64,000 bases of DNA. It comes from Xenoacremonium recifei (lineage: Eukaryota > Ascomycota > Sordariomycetes > Hypocreales > Nectriaceae). This document shows positions 45,318 through 56,572 of this stretch, in pieces. The notes beneath the pieces were generated by a model that was not told the origin of the DNA, searched no databases, and saw only the letters and a program-made list of their open reading frames with translations. Where the stretch lies: assembly GCA_012184525.1 (NCBI GenBank), contig WOFQ01000045.1, positions 186,001 through 250,000 of the forward strand. Reading direction: 5' to 3'. Every line of letters starts with the position of its first letter. Position 1 is the first letter of the stretch. The position numbers were made by a program, and so were the translations under genes.

Positions 45318-47765
45318 GGCGGGCGAGCTGTTAAGGGAGGGCGAGAAGGTCCTCCTTTGAGGCAAAATGGGAGGGGAGGACGCGCTCCTCTACGGTTGTC
45401 TATGCGGCCCCGATATATCCTCTGAGACTCGGGTGCTTCGCCGATTCTGCAGACGCGTTCGTGAGGCTGCGCGGTGGCCGTTCATCTGGGAGGTTCGGAG
45501 GGCAATGGATGCGTGCGTGCGTCACCTCATTTGCTCAGCCTCCGTCTCGTTATCCAGCGCGCGACCGAGCGAGCTGAGCCTGAGCCAAGCCAAGCCGGAG
45601 CCCCGCGGTAGGAGCTTTGCCCTGATGCCTGATGTCATTGCGCGGGCGGGCTGCGGCGTTTAAGCTGCTGTGGCTGTGGCTGTGGCTGGTGTCAACCGTG
45701 GCGGGTGCAGCGGCAAGACGCGGCAGAGGGGCGGTTGCCGATTTGGTCGATTCCCGCCGACACAACCTCTTCGCGGAGGCGAGCATCTCTCCGATTCTCG
45801 CGAGCCTGACAAGCGCTCGCGTCTTTCCGTCCTTCCCGCGACACTCGCTCGTTTTCGCTTGTCTCGCCCTCGCTCGCCAGGGTCTGATGGAGTCGCGGGC
45901 GGAGTGCAGCGCGGTGGCGGCTTGTGACTCGTCGAGTAGCCGCCCGGACACGACAGCCCCGAGGTTGCATCGACACTCGATGGACTGATTCTGGCCGCCA
46001 CATGCCTGTCTGCTAGTGTCGACCTGGGCGACGTGCATGGACCTTTGCTGCTTTCTACCTGCTGCTCCATGATTCCTGCGCGCTGCATGGCACTTTGCGT
46101 TGGTGATAGAGAATCCCCATGGCACCATGTCTCGGTCCCTCTGTATCAGCCGAAGACCCTGTCCTCACAAGCCTGACATTAACTTTCCTAGACTCCGAGG
46201 TCCACCAGCCAGAAGCTTGTCTTCTTCCTCTTTTTGATAATGATTGTCGTCGAGGTTCCGCAAGTGGGCGACCTCGACTCACCGTGCAGATGGCCAGGGT
46301 AGGTAATGGTGTTGGTCTTGACAACCCGTTTATCAACGACCTGCTCGATTCAGTAGCTGGCCTGAGTCGCAACTCCACAGAGCTCTCATCAAATCCACGG
46401 AATACGCATCAGTCGAGTCACAGTGTCGAGAAACTAACACAATGTTGCAAGTGGACCAAAACGACATCCTGAACGCACAAGACCGGATCGGCAGTGGTAA
46501 AGCCTTTCTCCAGGTTCGAGATGGGCCGATCTCTGGAGTTTCAAAGGACAAGCTACCCGCTGTCAACGGCTAGTGACCTCCGGGCCCGCATCTTACCCGT
46601 CCGGCCGCCCACTTCGACGCTGCAAGTTGCACCGACGGCATCACCAACAACTCACGGGCCAGGCTTTGCTGCATCGGGCACTTTCTTCATCCTAGGGCCG
46701 TCTGCCGTGATGCTTCAAACTGTGGTGACAAGAAGAAGAATGCGCGGTTTGCGTTCAGTCAGAGTCAAGGAGCCGTCCTCGACTAGCTGTGCGTGTGAAT
46801 GGGGCCTCAATCCCGCCCCCAACCAACAGATAACTGCCCCCTCGGCAGAAGAGACAGCTGGCAAGGATACGAAGTCCTCAGAAGTACCCGTGAACCAACC
46901 GCGGCCAGCTTTCGCGGCCACGTCCCGCACTTGCGATGCACGGAGTGACCCTGTTATCCCTCTCCTCCGAGACATCCAGCGCAGGTGACTGGCTGCTGGC
47001 AGACGAAGTGTTGGTTGACTTGTTGGCTCTCGCCCCCAACTCAGCCCTCGAGCTCCCACCTCCCCTCCGTCGTCCGTACGGCATCCCGCTTTTCGCCATG
47101 GATACCGGCCCTGGCCCTAGAGGTAGCCTTTCCATGTGCCGTCGATCAGTGTTTGTGATGGATCACTTTCACAGGCAAACCACTCCGCAAATGCCGTACC
47201 AACAACACCTTCCTGCTCATACTCATACCCATGTCTTCCTTTATGCCAGGATGCCTTATTGCCTATCCTCTCAACTTCTTCCGCCCGGCCCTGCCCCCCC
47301 GTTGGCTGTTGAGCCGACACACAGGACGGAATCTGACTATCAGTTTGCACCTCAACCCTGGCTGTGACGGGAGCTGGTTGGTCAGGGTTCATCGCGTCCC
47401 CTCCCTGCCTGCTGAGTCGAGCTGCCTCAGCCCTATGTCTCATTGGCTGGCTTCACTAGGTGCCCTTCTCGTTGGCCTCAAATCAGGCTGCATGTGGACA
47501 CCGGGGGCGTCGACTCCTCAGTAGCACGGCATCGATGATCCATGCCACAGCCTCCAGTGCTCGTCTGGCCCCATCCGTGCAGAGTCCTGCCGGGGACAGT
47601 GGCAGATGGGTTGCTGCGAGGGCTGAAGGTGCCCACACCACCATGTTGCAATGAAAGTTATGTATATGTAGGCTGCACCAAGCCTCTCTGACTTGTCCTC
47701 CTCTTGTGTCTCGACGCCCAGCCTGCCATGCTCAAGCCCACGTTGTCGTTCGTCGACTACTCACT
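45318..47765. other. Divergent upstream region, arrestin / RTA1 genes
   Basis: About 2.4 kb between divergent starts. Frames at 45550..46128, 46494..46988 and 46936..47367 show no recognisable domain and composition typical of non-coding GC-rich DNA. No RNA gene or repeat family was recognised. Confidence 0.5.
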
Positions 47766-49028
47766 ATGGCAGGCCATTGTGGATCGGCCTGTCCCGTAGA
47801 GGGCGGCTTCTACAACTATGTTCCCAACGTAGGCGGCAACGCCGTTCTACTTGCGCTCTTTGCCCTACTCGTACCCGTGGTTCTCTACCTGGGTTGCCGG
47901 CACCGTACGCCCTTGTTCTCTGTCTCTTTGACCACGGGCGTTCTCTTTGAAGTACTCGGCTTCATTGGAAGGATCCTGCTACATAGGTCCCGCGATCATG
48001 AGGGGTACTTCTTCTTGTCACAGTTTGGGACTGTCCTTGGGCCTGTCTTCATGACCGCTGCCGTCTTTCTCATCCTCCTCCATGTTCTTGTGGTATGCGG
48101 GGAAGATGCTTCTCCATTCCAGGCTTCCAGTCTCGGCTTCGTCCTCTACGCATTTGCGGCTTTGGGCTTCATCCTTGAGCTTATCGGAGTCATCTTTGTA
48201 GCATATGGCTTCAATGGCATTAGTGTAGGTTACTTTTCGACATTGGTCATGAAGAGATATTATGCTGACGAGTACAAAGAGAGGCGAAGGCGCAGACATT
48301 ACTGCTGCCGGGCTAAGTGTTCAAGCAGCCATGCTGGTGCTATCGAGCTTGCTACTGTTCTGGTTTATCCTAGGCCTCGGCCCAAGAACCACAAACTTGA
48401 GCATCAAGCATGCAACAGTCTACGCATCCCCTCAATTCAAGAGGTTTTCGATGGGTAGGATACTCTTCAATGTTGAGGCATAATGATTGCTGACCGAAAA
48501 ACAGCCCTGCACGTAGCGATCATTCTCCTTACCATCTTCTCCGTCTATCGACTTGTTGAATATGCCGGAGATGTCTCAGGCCACCTTTTCCAAAGCCAGG
48601 CCTCGTTCATGGTCGTTGGAGGTGTCTTCCCTCTCCTGTCTTGCATTCTATTGACCGTTTTCCACCCTGGCGAAGCATTTGGCAAAGCTTGGTCGACAAC
48701 ATCCCCGAGGTCAATCTCACGACCCCAGCCGATCGAAGTCGGATTACCCGTGCACAACCGATACGACCCTGAAATCCGTAAACAACTGTCGCCCAAGTCG
48801 CCCAACTCGCAGCGACAGTATCGGGCGTCTTTGAACCCTCCGTCGACTTTGGCTGGCTCTCCAGGGTTACCGCCGAACCCTAGGCCTATCTCTAAATCGA
48901 TGACGCCGACCGAGTCCTCGAGCCCAGGCTCCTCAACCCAAGACAAGAGGTCGAGCGCTCGTGCAGAGAGGGAGAGAAACTTCTCGCTCCCCCACAGGGA
49001 CTTGGTGAATAGTGATGATGTGTGGTGA
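47766..49028 (+). CDS. RTA1-like 7-TM protein (lipid-translocating exporter family)
   Basis: Exons are 47766..48224, 48280..48454 and 48505..49028 (385 aa). Introns of 55 and 50 nt have GCTGAC branch sites, and both joins restore the RTA1 frame (FNGIS|RGEGADITAAGL and FKRFSM|ALHVAIILL). The start is the first ATG in the frame, giving MAGHCGSACPVEGGFYNYVP and then the first membrane segment. Family marks are FEVLGFIGRI, the LGPVF-like fourth segment, GADITAAGLSVQ, YRLVEYAGD and HPGEAF. Seven hydrophobic segments are followed by a Ser/Pro-rich cytosolic tail. Relatives include yeast Rta1 and Rsb1, linked to lipid stress and sphingoid-base resistance. The molecular activity of this protein is not known. 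Confidence 0.9.
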
Positions 49029-49480
49029 AACTGATGCTGGAGGAAGGCTATGTCTCGAGTTGAGCTCGTGGTTCTTATTCACATTTACAATTTTCATTGA
49101 CGGATACAATGGCGGAGGATTTTGTCGAACAGCTGCTGGAAAAGCTGCTCCCTGCACTTTCAATACCCTTCTCAGTACTTATTTGCGATCGATTATTGGA
49201 CCGTTCGGAACGTCCTGATTTCCTTAGTCTTGTAGTAGATTAAGTTGTTTGAACTTCATGGATCTTCATGATCCAAAGGGTATCTAGTCCTGCTACTGCA
49301 GATATTCTGTCGAAACGAAAAACGCCCTTAAGCCTATTTACTCTCCCACGCTTGATTGGAAGAATCCTTACTCAAACTCCCGCCTGTGAATGAGTGTCCC
49401 TTAGCAAATGCATATCCATACATGACCGCGATCAATAACCCTTCTAGAAATACGTCGAAATTCTCAGGAGACCGACCCTC
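49029..49480. other. Convergent 3' region, RTA1 / rhodopsin-domain genes
   Basis: About 0.45 kb holding both 3' UTRs. No coding frame is supported. Confidence 0.55.
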
Positions 49481-50884
49481 TTAGACTGCATCCCAAGTGG
49501 ATCTGGCCTCATTCTCCTCTCTTATGGGCAGTCCTGCCTCCAGTCGTACTTGGACATCCTCTCGCACGCGAACTGATGCACCCTTTGACATATCATCCAT
49601 CTCAACTGATTCATTCGATGACTCGCCGGCACAGACTATGCCTCTTTCGCTGGTTGCGTCGTTGTCCTTGTCAAGAACACTGCTCTGCCTAACATATCCG
49701 TTTGAACTCTGCCAGTCACGGCTCCGAGACTGCGCGTATGCGCTTGGATATGTGGGCGATGATGTCTTCTTGTTCGTGCTCTCCAGGCGGCTGCGGAGGC
49801 CGAGCTTGTAGGAAATTATGCGGAGTAGCGGCTGAAGGGCTGGGAAAGAACCGCACCAGAGGCCGACATGGACTTCGAGGTCCGTCCAGGGAGCGGCCCG
49901 GATCATCTTGTATGTTCTATGACTGACGTTAGTTATCAACGGAGGTTAATGGGGATAGGAAAGACGAACGTGTCGACCGAAAAGTCAGTGGTAACGATGA
50001 CTCCAAAGCGAATCACTCCTGTTACGATGGCAAACAAGCCGACGCAGAAGACCAACATGACCTTGATCGCTTTGGCCCCAAATGTCATCTTACTGCGAAT
50101 GACCCAAGTCGGGAGCACGAAAAGCGCAATGTCGATGCATATTCCCACGATCGAGTGAGTCCACATCATGTAAGCTTCCTTAGTCTTGGAAATACAGTCT
50201 CGGTTGGGGGCATTTGGTCTGAACAGGTCCCTAAGTCTAAGTTAGGATCGTCATGAACGAAGAACATTGAGCAATGCTGACATACAGGATGGGGCGGCAT
50301 TCTGTGAGGAAGAAAAAGAATGCAATAAGTGTGATGGCGCCGATCAAGAACCCAATTCCGTATACAAATCGCATGTAGATACCTGAGACTGTTACTTTGG
50401 CGGTTCTCAGGACTCATGACAACAAAGTACTTACGGTCTCGACTTAGTCGGGGCAGAAAGGCGAGAATTGAGAGTCGGACGAAACCTGCGGCGAGGACGA
50501 AGAGTAGCTGAGAGACAGGCAATAACTAGACGTATGTTAGTTACGTTTCATTCTAAAGAAGTCTCCGGACAAACCATACAGCAAAGAAGGCATTCAACTG
50601 GCTAGGAGAAACTTGGTCCATGGGAGTCCCTGAGCCGTTCTTGACGTTCTTCATTTCGCATCCCGACAATGCGACTGCCAGCCCCTGCGTTGGTTTAGCA
50701 ATTACTTTCGAGACATCACTAGAAAAGGATCCATTACGTAGGCCACCAGAGCCAGGAAGTCATCTGGGCCCAAGGCCTTCGTCATCATGCCCCGGACATA
50801 CCATCGTAGTGCAACGATGACGGTGCTGATGACGACGAGGGCAATATTGAGGTTCCATATGATGTACCCTTTCGAACCGGACAT
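49481..50884 (-). CDS. Fungal rhodopsin-domain (Pth11-related) 7-TM protein
   Basis: Six exons: 50884..50738, 50684..50580, 50525..50435, 50382..50286, 50230..49970 and 49916..49481 (378 aa). All five introns (53, 54, 52, 55 and 53 nt) keep the frame. Segments in order include YIIWNLNIALVVISTVIVAL, LLPVSQLLFVLAAGFVRLSI, IYMRFVYGIGFLIGAITLI, then ECRPILDLFRPNAPNRDC, MMWTHSIVGICIDIALFVLP, MLVFCVGLFAIVTGVIRFG and APWTDLEVHVGLWCGSFPAL. These are the marks of the fungal rhodopsin domain family (plasma-membrane, Pth11-like without CFEM). The cytosolic tail is Ser/Glu/Arg-rich. No retinal-binding claim is made; ligands for this family are mostly unknown. It converges on the RTA1 gene. Confidence 0.88.
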
Positions 50885-53678
50885 AATGGACCATCCACTG
50901 CTGATTTAGAGACCTGGCTTGTTCGGTACACAGTGGCAGGTAGGATAATGATGTTGGACTCAAGGAATTGAGCGAAGCGGGAGGGAGACGATCACCCAGC
51001 CACGGGGAAGGGGGAAGAAGATGGGGAGATTCATGCTTATTATGTGGACATGGGGTAACAAGAGACTTCTGGTGTTTTTGGGATAGACGGGCTGCTGTCT
51101 AAGACACGCACGAGGCCCTGTCCGGCTGGCGGCATCCTGGTAGGGTTACGGACTGGAATGCGTCGGGTAGTGCGCCTCCACCTCGGGTGAAGCTTGATCT
51201 AGAGTCGGCTATGGCCGAAGCGTTCTGGAACCTCGAGTTAAAGCCAGACCACCGGACGCGTCCCAGGAGGGCGGTTGGCATGGGGGAACCAATCTCTGGG
51301 CCGCGAAAGCCGAGACATGATGGCCAATGATGGCGGACGCATCCTGGATCGAGGAGAATGGAGGCGTTTTAGACGGGGTTTGATCTCCCAAGAGACGAGT
51401 ACCTGGCATAATACGAACGGTGGCTTAGCGGAAGGCGTTGTTCCCTGAAGATCATGTCTGCCTTGGACTACAGTAAAACGGTAAGCAAAGTCTACTCAGA
51501 TAGCTTGTCGCCATGGTGAACTTCGGACTCTTGGTATACGAACGGCTGTGCCATTAACACGAATAGTCCGGGATGGACTGTCATGACCAGAAAGAGATTG
51601 AAAAGATACTGTGAATAGCTGTCAGATCTTAATTGCATCTTGGAGTTGCACCGGAAGCAAGTTGACAGTCTGGGATATGAGTGAGTGCCGTCGTAGCCGT
51701 CGAGGCCTGAAAGCATGTGAATGGCAGCCAAAATGCCGTATTCCAGCCATCTGAGACCAAGGATGAAGCCTGCCACCTCTTTAGGTCACTGGACCGGGGC
51801 CTTTTTGTAGGATCAAACCATTGAAGCTTTCTGCTGTTGTCGGCAAGGCGCAGAGGGAAGGGGGCGGCGCCACATTCCGACCGCCTGAATTGCATCGGGC
51901 TACAAGATGATGGACAGGGGATAAGCTGGGAATTTGATTCATAATCCAACGCTACGTTTGGACTTCGAGATGCGCGTTGCCAGATCACTGACTGGTTTGG
52001 GTTTAGAAGAAGAGCCATGAGATCAAACTCAGGTCCCTAGATTACACGCAAGAAGACCATTGTATTTCGCTAGCAAGGAACTAGAACGATTCGGATCTGA
52101 GACTAATATTTGGTGCCTAAGTGAAGATTTGAAGATGGCCATTCTAAGTCACACGCTCGTTGATGGCGGCCAGCTCTTTGGATCGGGGTGGCCTGCCCCG
52201 AAGCAGTAATAGAAGCTGAGCTCGGGCCCTGGAAGTATGGCGTCAACCAGCAATTATGGCTGGCATGATGACCCATGATCTTAATCATTGGGACGGGATA
52301 GACGATCTATCGATTTGGCTTGGACCAGCCGCTCACCATGGCTTGAGATGGAGTGGAAGAGCGAGGAACCGGCTGGCGGGTTGATTAGCGCATGCAAGGT
52401 AGTGCACGGGATGTTAGCGGGCGCTGAGGGATGCTTTGCCGTTCATAATGTGATTGGAAGCCAGTACTGAGCTGAGATGATTGATATTCGAGACGGGAGA
52501 AGCTGGAGCTGTTGGTTGGGACCAGTGCCTCGCGACGGCCGTATCATGACTTGCCTGTGTCTCAGCCAATGTAAGCGCGGAAGTAAGGGGCAGCTATCAA
52601 CTTTCGGTCGAGACCTGGCCTCTGAATTTAAGGCTGAGACTCCCTCGAATTGAGCTTGGAAAAAAAACGAATTGCCGAGGTGCTGAGTCGACATCGAACT
52701 GCGTAAATGCGAGTGCTTCGTGTCTTTCCCTTATCTCAACGTTGACATTTCCGTATTCTGGAGTGTTCAAGAATACCTGAGGATTATCTTGCAATCATGT
52801 CGCAGAAATACCAGTACATGTCCAGGGCCCAACGTCGGACCCCCTTGGATGGTAGGGCTGTTGGTGACGAGAATCGAGACCTTCAGGCTCACCGTTTCTT
52901 AGCTGCGGGATTGTTTCATGGCTGCATATAGTAATTACCGCAACGACATGACTCCTTTACGAAGTTTTATTAATTATCGGAAGTTCATTGATGCCAGTCT
53001 CGCATGGACCTCATTACTCAGAAGCGGGAAGGCGAGACATCTCAAGCTTTATCTGGGATGAACCTAAGACTAAACAGCCGAGTCGACAAAAGCAATTTGT
53101 ATCCCCATCCGCACATAAAGAAGTTAAACTAACTTCTCCCTAAGTCTAGACCTCTATCGAACCAATACTGATATGAGCCGGATCAAGCCCAACGACAACC
53201 CGAGGAGCCCTCATTTGCAATGTTTCTGCGCCACGGGCGGCATGCCTGGAAACAGTGCTTTTCTTGAGACGTGGTAATATCCCAACAGAAAATGCGTGTT
53301 GACCAGGGATTATTTGAGGCTCAGTGTCTCTAGATACACCTTATGGTGCTCTGCAAATCTGTGCTGGCCCCAATGTCTCTTATTGTTTCACTCTTGCTTC
53401 CCAACGTTTTGGGACATGGGCTGTATACGCCGCCTCGGGACACAACCCGCTAGATTGCGATGCTGTGTTCGAATCGAATGGTCTACTGCAGGGTGATGCA
53501 TCTTTCGGAACGAGGCAGCGTCTACGTAGGAATAGCCACCGTTAAAGAAGGAATTGTGCAACCTGCTCGTTCTCCAGGCCTCGTATAACCCGCGGGCATC
53601 TCCTCCGATCTCTGGTCTGATCTTGAATGCCATTTCAACCCCTAATTACCTGCTAGTTGATCCTGTTTCTCCCTCATC
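50885..53678. other. Divergent upstream region, rhodopsin-domain / tyrosinase genes
   Basis: About 2.8 kb between divergent starts, more AT-rich to the right. Most frames look non-coding. One protein-like frame at 53324..53545 is listed separately. Confidence 0.5.
53324..53545 (+). pseudogene. Protein-like exon remnant, unassigned
   Basis: A 74-codon frame with coding-like composition (ALQICAGPNVSYCFTLASQR, then FGTWAVYAASGHNPLDCDAV) and no ATG. A stop codon lies just upstream, and a possible acceptor gctcag overlaps the start. The frame at 53173 (MSRIKPNDNPRSPHLQCFC..) could supply a first exon, but its donors give the wrong phase. This could be the last exon of a small gene whose splicing I could not resolve, or a decayed gene. 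No family recognised. Confidence 0.25.
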
Positions 53679-55081
53679 ATGCGCATTTCGTTATTTGCAG
53701 CAGCTGTCGCTCTAACAGGGACAGCCATCGCAGCGCCTCCTTCTCACTGTTCCAACCCGATTGTTAGAAAGGAATGGTGAGTTCTACTGACAAAATTTGA
53801 CCCCAAAGTCAGTTGGGAGCCGAGGAAAAAAAAAACTGACATGCTGTGCCTCCCAGGCGAACTTTGTGTACGAATGAGAAGCACGAATACATTGGAGCTG
53901 TGCAATGCCTTGCCCGAATACCTTCCAAGACCGGAGGCATCTACGCTGGCGCAAAATCTCGCTTCGACGACTTCCAGGGCACTCATATCACTTTCACTGA
54001 CTTCATTCACTTTGTTGTAAGTATTTGAGCGGCGTCTCTTCGCTCCAGGCGCAATCGGCTAATGTTCGATCAGGGTTTCTTCCAGCCGTGCGTTTAAATG
54101 TGCAAATAATAGGGAAGAAATACTCAGACCTGGTTTTAGATGGCATCGAATGTTTGTTGCTCAGTACGAAAAGGACCTTCGTGACTTATGCGGATATAAG
54201 GGAGCGCAGCCCTATTGGAGTAGGCGTAGCTGGCCGCTGCGTACGTGGACTCAGCTGACCGGACTGTATAGACTGGGCTCTTGATGCAAATTCTGAGAAG
54301 GAATTTGTCAAGGCACCTGTTTTTGATGACCTGACGGGCTTCGGTGGGAATGGTGTATACATTGATTCTGCCGAATGGACCAATGTTTCTCTTCACATCC
54401 CCGGGAAGACCGGTGGTGGCAAGTGGTGAGGTCATGATGGAAGAGCTTCCTTCGACTAACGAATCGCCAGGATGTGTGACTGGCGGACCGTTCACGGAAA
54501 ACAAGTGGAAAGTCCATATGGGCCCTGGTAAAGGACCCTTCGATGCTTTATATAGAACCCTGCTCATGTCATCACTAGGCTTCTCCACGGCTTACAACCC
54601 GCGCTGCCTGACGCGAGATCTTTCACCTTACCTGGCCACTAAGACGCTGAGTCACGATATTGTCGATCGGACCCTTGCGGCCAAAGACTTTTACGAATTT
54701 GACATACGCGTCCAAGGCGGCGTGACCGTCCCGGCTCTCCGCTATCACGGCGGAGGCCATTTGAGCGTCGGTGGCGATCTTGGACTTGTCGGAGACGTCT
54801 ATGCTTCGCCTGGCGACCCTATTTTCTTTTTGCATCATGCCAATTTGGACCGTCTCTGGGATCGGTGGCAGCGGGCAGACTGGCATGCTCGTCGCTTCGA
54901 AATTGGTGGGCCTGATACGCAGTTCGCGTACCCGTATGACTTCTTTGGAGAAAAGCCATATAAGAATATCACATTGGAATACGTGATGGACTTCCAGAAC
55001 CTGATTCCAGGAAAGCAGCATGTCAAGGTCAAGGATGTCATGGATACCAAGGGCGGGGAGCTATGCTACACGTATGCGTAG
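53679..55081 (+). CDS. Secreted tyrosinase (type 3 copper oxidase)
   Basis: Six exons: 53679..53776, 53857..54016, 54074..54087, 54140..54219, 54272..54418 and 54471..55081 (369 aa). Exon 3 is only 14 nt. The last intron (54419..54470) is best read as GC-AG (gcaagt ... CTAAC ... ccag), which restores GGGCVTGGPF. A signal peptide is clear (MRISLFAAAVALTGTAIA). CuA ligands are His76, His84 and His93, ending in FFQPWHRMF. CuB has YHGGGH (His259, His263) and FFLHHANLDRLWDRW (His288/289). YWNWALD lies between. There is no C-terminal lid domain as in mushroom PPO; the length is that of short secreted fungal tyrosinase-domain proteins. Such enzymes oxidise phenols to quinones; the substrate and any pigment or secondary-metabolite role are unknown. 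Confidence 0.88.
54074..54087 (+). other. 14-nt microexon of the tyrosinase gene
   Basis: Flanked by gatcag| and |gtgcgt. It encodes G-F-F-Q and two bases of Pro; the next exon supplies the third base and TGG CAT CGA (WHR of the CuA site). Confidence 0.75.
54419..54470 (+). other. GC-AG intron 5 of the tyrosinase gene
   Basis: Donor GGTG|gcaagt, branch CTAAC, acceptor gccag|. It restores TGGGCVTGGPF. A nearby gtgagg donor gives the wrong frame. Confidence 0.6.
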
Positions 55082-55519
55082 ATGGGCTTGGCATGTACAT
55101 GCTCTTATCTGAGAGGTTCTTACAAAGTAGTTACCTTAGCTACTGATGTTCTTCCTGTTTCATCACTGCATTCGTGTGCTCCAACCGGAGACGTCCCATG
55201 CTGCTGATGGATTCAGCATAAGCGGGGAAAAACAAAGGTTGACATACATAATCAAGAAACGATTGTTTTGACAGGGATAGCCGCTGCAAGTCTCCATTTC
55301 AGCAGGTCACGGGCAAAGGTGGCAGTGGAAGAGGAAGCTCCCGCCGCATGGGATCAGAAGTGGCGTTGGAGAGTGGCGGTAGCAGCAGCTTGATTCTGCC
55401 CCTCAACAACACTGAGCTTTCTTTGTTCATCCTGCGGTCAAAGAAAGAATCCCGCTGACAGCTATTGAAGCGGCTCAATCCATCTCTTACTAGACTAATC
55501 CCAAATTCAACTCTTCCAA
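55082..55519. other. Intergenic: tyrosinase 3' flank and TPR-like gene promoter
   Basis: About 0.44 kb. No coding frame is supported. Confidence 0.5.
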
Positions 55520-56176
55520 ATGGCAAATGGGCGACTGGACGAGTCCCCGTGTGCGGCACACAGATCGCAGTACGTCCTTCGCTTGCTCCGCCACCAACAG
55601 AGCCGAGGCCAGATGGTGATGATGGGTAACCCCGATCGCGAGAAGGACAATTCCGCTATTGTCGCCAAAGTCAACCAATACCTCATCCGCTGCCACCTGC
55701 TCCTGGAGATCCAGAAACCCGACTATGAGCTCGCGCTGCACAATGCCGACCTGGCTCTTGAGCTCGCCCAGATGTGCGGACTCTGGCGTCTGGAGGGCAA
55801 GGTCCAGCGCCTACGAGGCCACTGCTTTCGGGGCCTCGGCCGATGGAAGCAGGCATACAACAGTTATGTAAGAGGCGCTAGCGTTGCAGACGCGGCCGAC
55901 AATATCGAGGTGTGGACAAAGGAGTGCTTGGACATGATGGAGCGGCGGGGGGAGAAGAGGCGGCCACGAAGACGGAAGCCCGTGCTGTCTGTGCAGGTGC
56001 CGAGGCTTGACGAGGACAAAGAAAAGGAGAGAAGACGAGAGACTTCGGGATATCAGCAAGTTCAATATGACGAAGAGGGAGAAGATGATGAGGTTCAGGA
56101 CATGGCATACGCAGCGACACCGAGACTCAGGAGAGTCCAACGCTTCGTGATCGAACCTCGTCTAGTCGGAAGTTAG
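55520..56176 (+). CDS. Putative TPR-like helical protein, unknown function
   Basis: A single exon of 218 aa from ATG 55520. I do not recognise the family. Residues ~45-120 form three or four helices with TPR-like spacing (LIRCHLLLEIQKPDYELALH, ALELAQMCGLWRLEGKVQRL, GRWKQAYNSYVRGA), that is, paired helices with a Leu/Ala/Tyr small-residue pattern. The C-terminal ~90 residues are charged and disordered, with RRGEKRRPRRRKP (nuclear-signal-like) and an acidic YDEEGEDDEVQD. There is no signal peptide or membrane segment. A binding or scaffold role is possible but not shown. It is probably lineage-restricted (inference). Confidence 0.6.
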   Translation: MANGRLDESPCAAHRSQYVLRLLRHQQSRGQMVMMGNPDREKDNSAIVAKVNQYLIRCHLLLEIQKPDYELALHNADLALELAQMCGLWRLEGKVQRLRGHCFRGLGRWKQAYNSYVRGASVADAADNIEVWTKECLDMMERRGEKRRPRRRKPVLSVQVPRLDEDKEKERRRETSGYQQVQYDEEGEDDEVQDMAYAATPRLRRVQRFVIEPRLVGS

Positions 56177-56572
56177 GATTGCTACCTAATTGCATCACTG
56201 TGTCATAATACGGATGTCTGGTCTCTCTTTTCGGTGTACGAGTCCAGTGCTAAAAAGCTGTTCTGGGAAGACGCCCTTTGTTCTCAGCCCTTGATGTGGC
56301 GTTCGCAGGGTCATTCCAATACTCATGGAACGAGCTTACGCCAACCGAGAAGTCGGTTTTCGCCCATGTAATTATATTTAAAAGAGTATCTACTCTCCGT
56401 CCATTGACTCTTGATTTCGTCATTTGCAAAATTTTTACCATCTTCTTACCGTGTGTGATTCACACGCACTGCCCACCCCGACAACAACAAACTTGTCCAC
56501 TTTCATCCTCACTTTTCCATACCACCAGGAATCAACGACCACGTTCACGACTGATTGGATCGATCAGCAAAT
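56177..56572. other. Intergenic: promoter of the coiled-coil gene
   Basis: About 0.4 kb. An AT-rich stretch near 56367-56440 precedes a pyrimidine-rich leader (cactttcatcctcacttttcc near 56498-56518). This is a plausible core promoter; no gene was seen. Confidence 0.45.

Noticed and set aside
45318..45365. 16-codon upstream extension of the arrestin frame
   Set aside because: It begins with TTG, not ATG. The arrestin fold begins directly at the ATG at 45317.
45550..46128. 192-codon minus-strand frame as a gene
   Set aside because: Its composition is that of GC-rich shadow sequence with no domain, and it overlaps four other open frames equally long for their class.
46505..46530. B-box-like ggttcgagat
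   Set aside because: There is no A box at the right distance and no cloverleaf pairing.
46494..46988. 164-codon plus-strand frame as a gene
   Set aside because: No domain, signal or splice partner, and weak codon pattern.
54427..54470. GT donor gtgagg as the start of the last tyrosinase intron
   Set aside because: It shifts the frame away from GGPFTENKW. The GC donor at 54419 preserves it.
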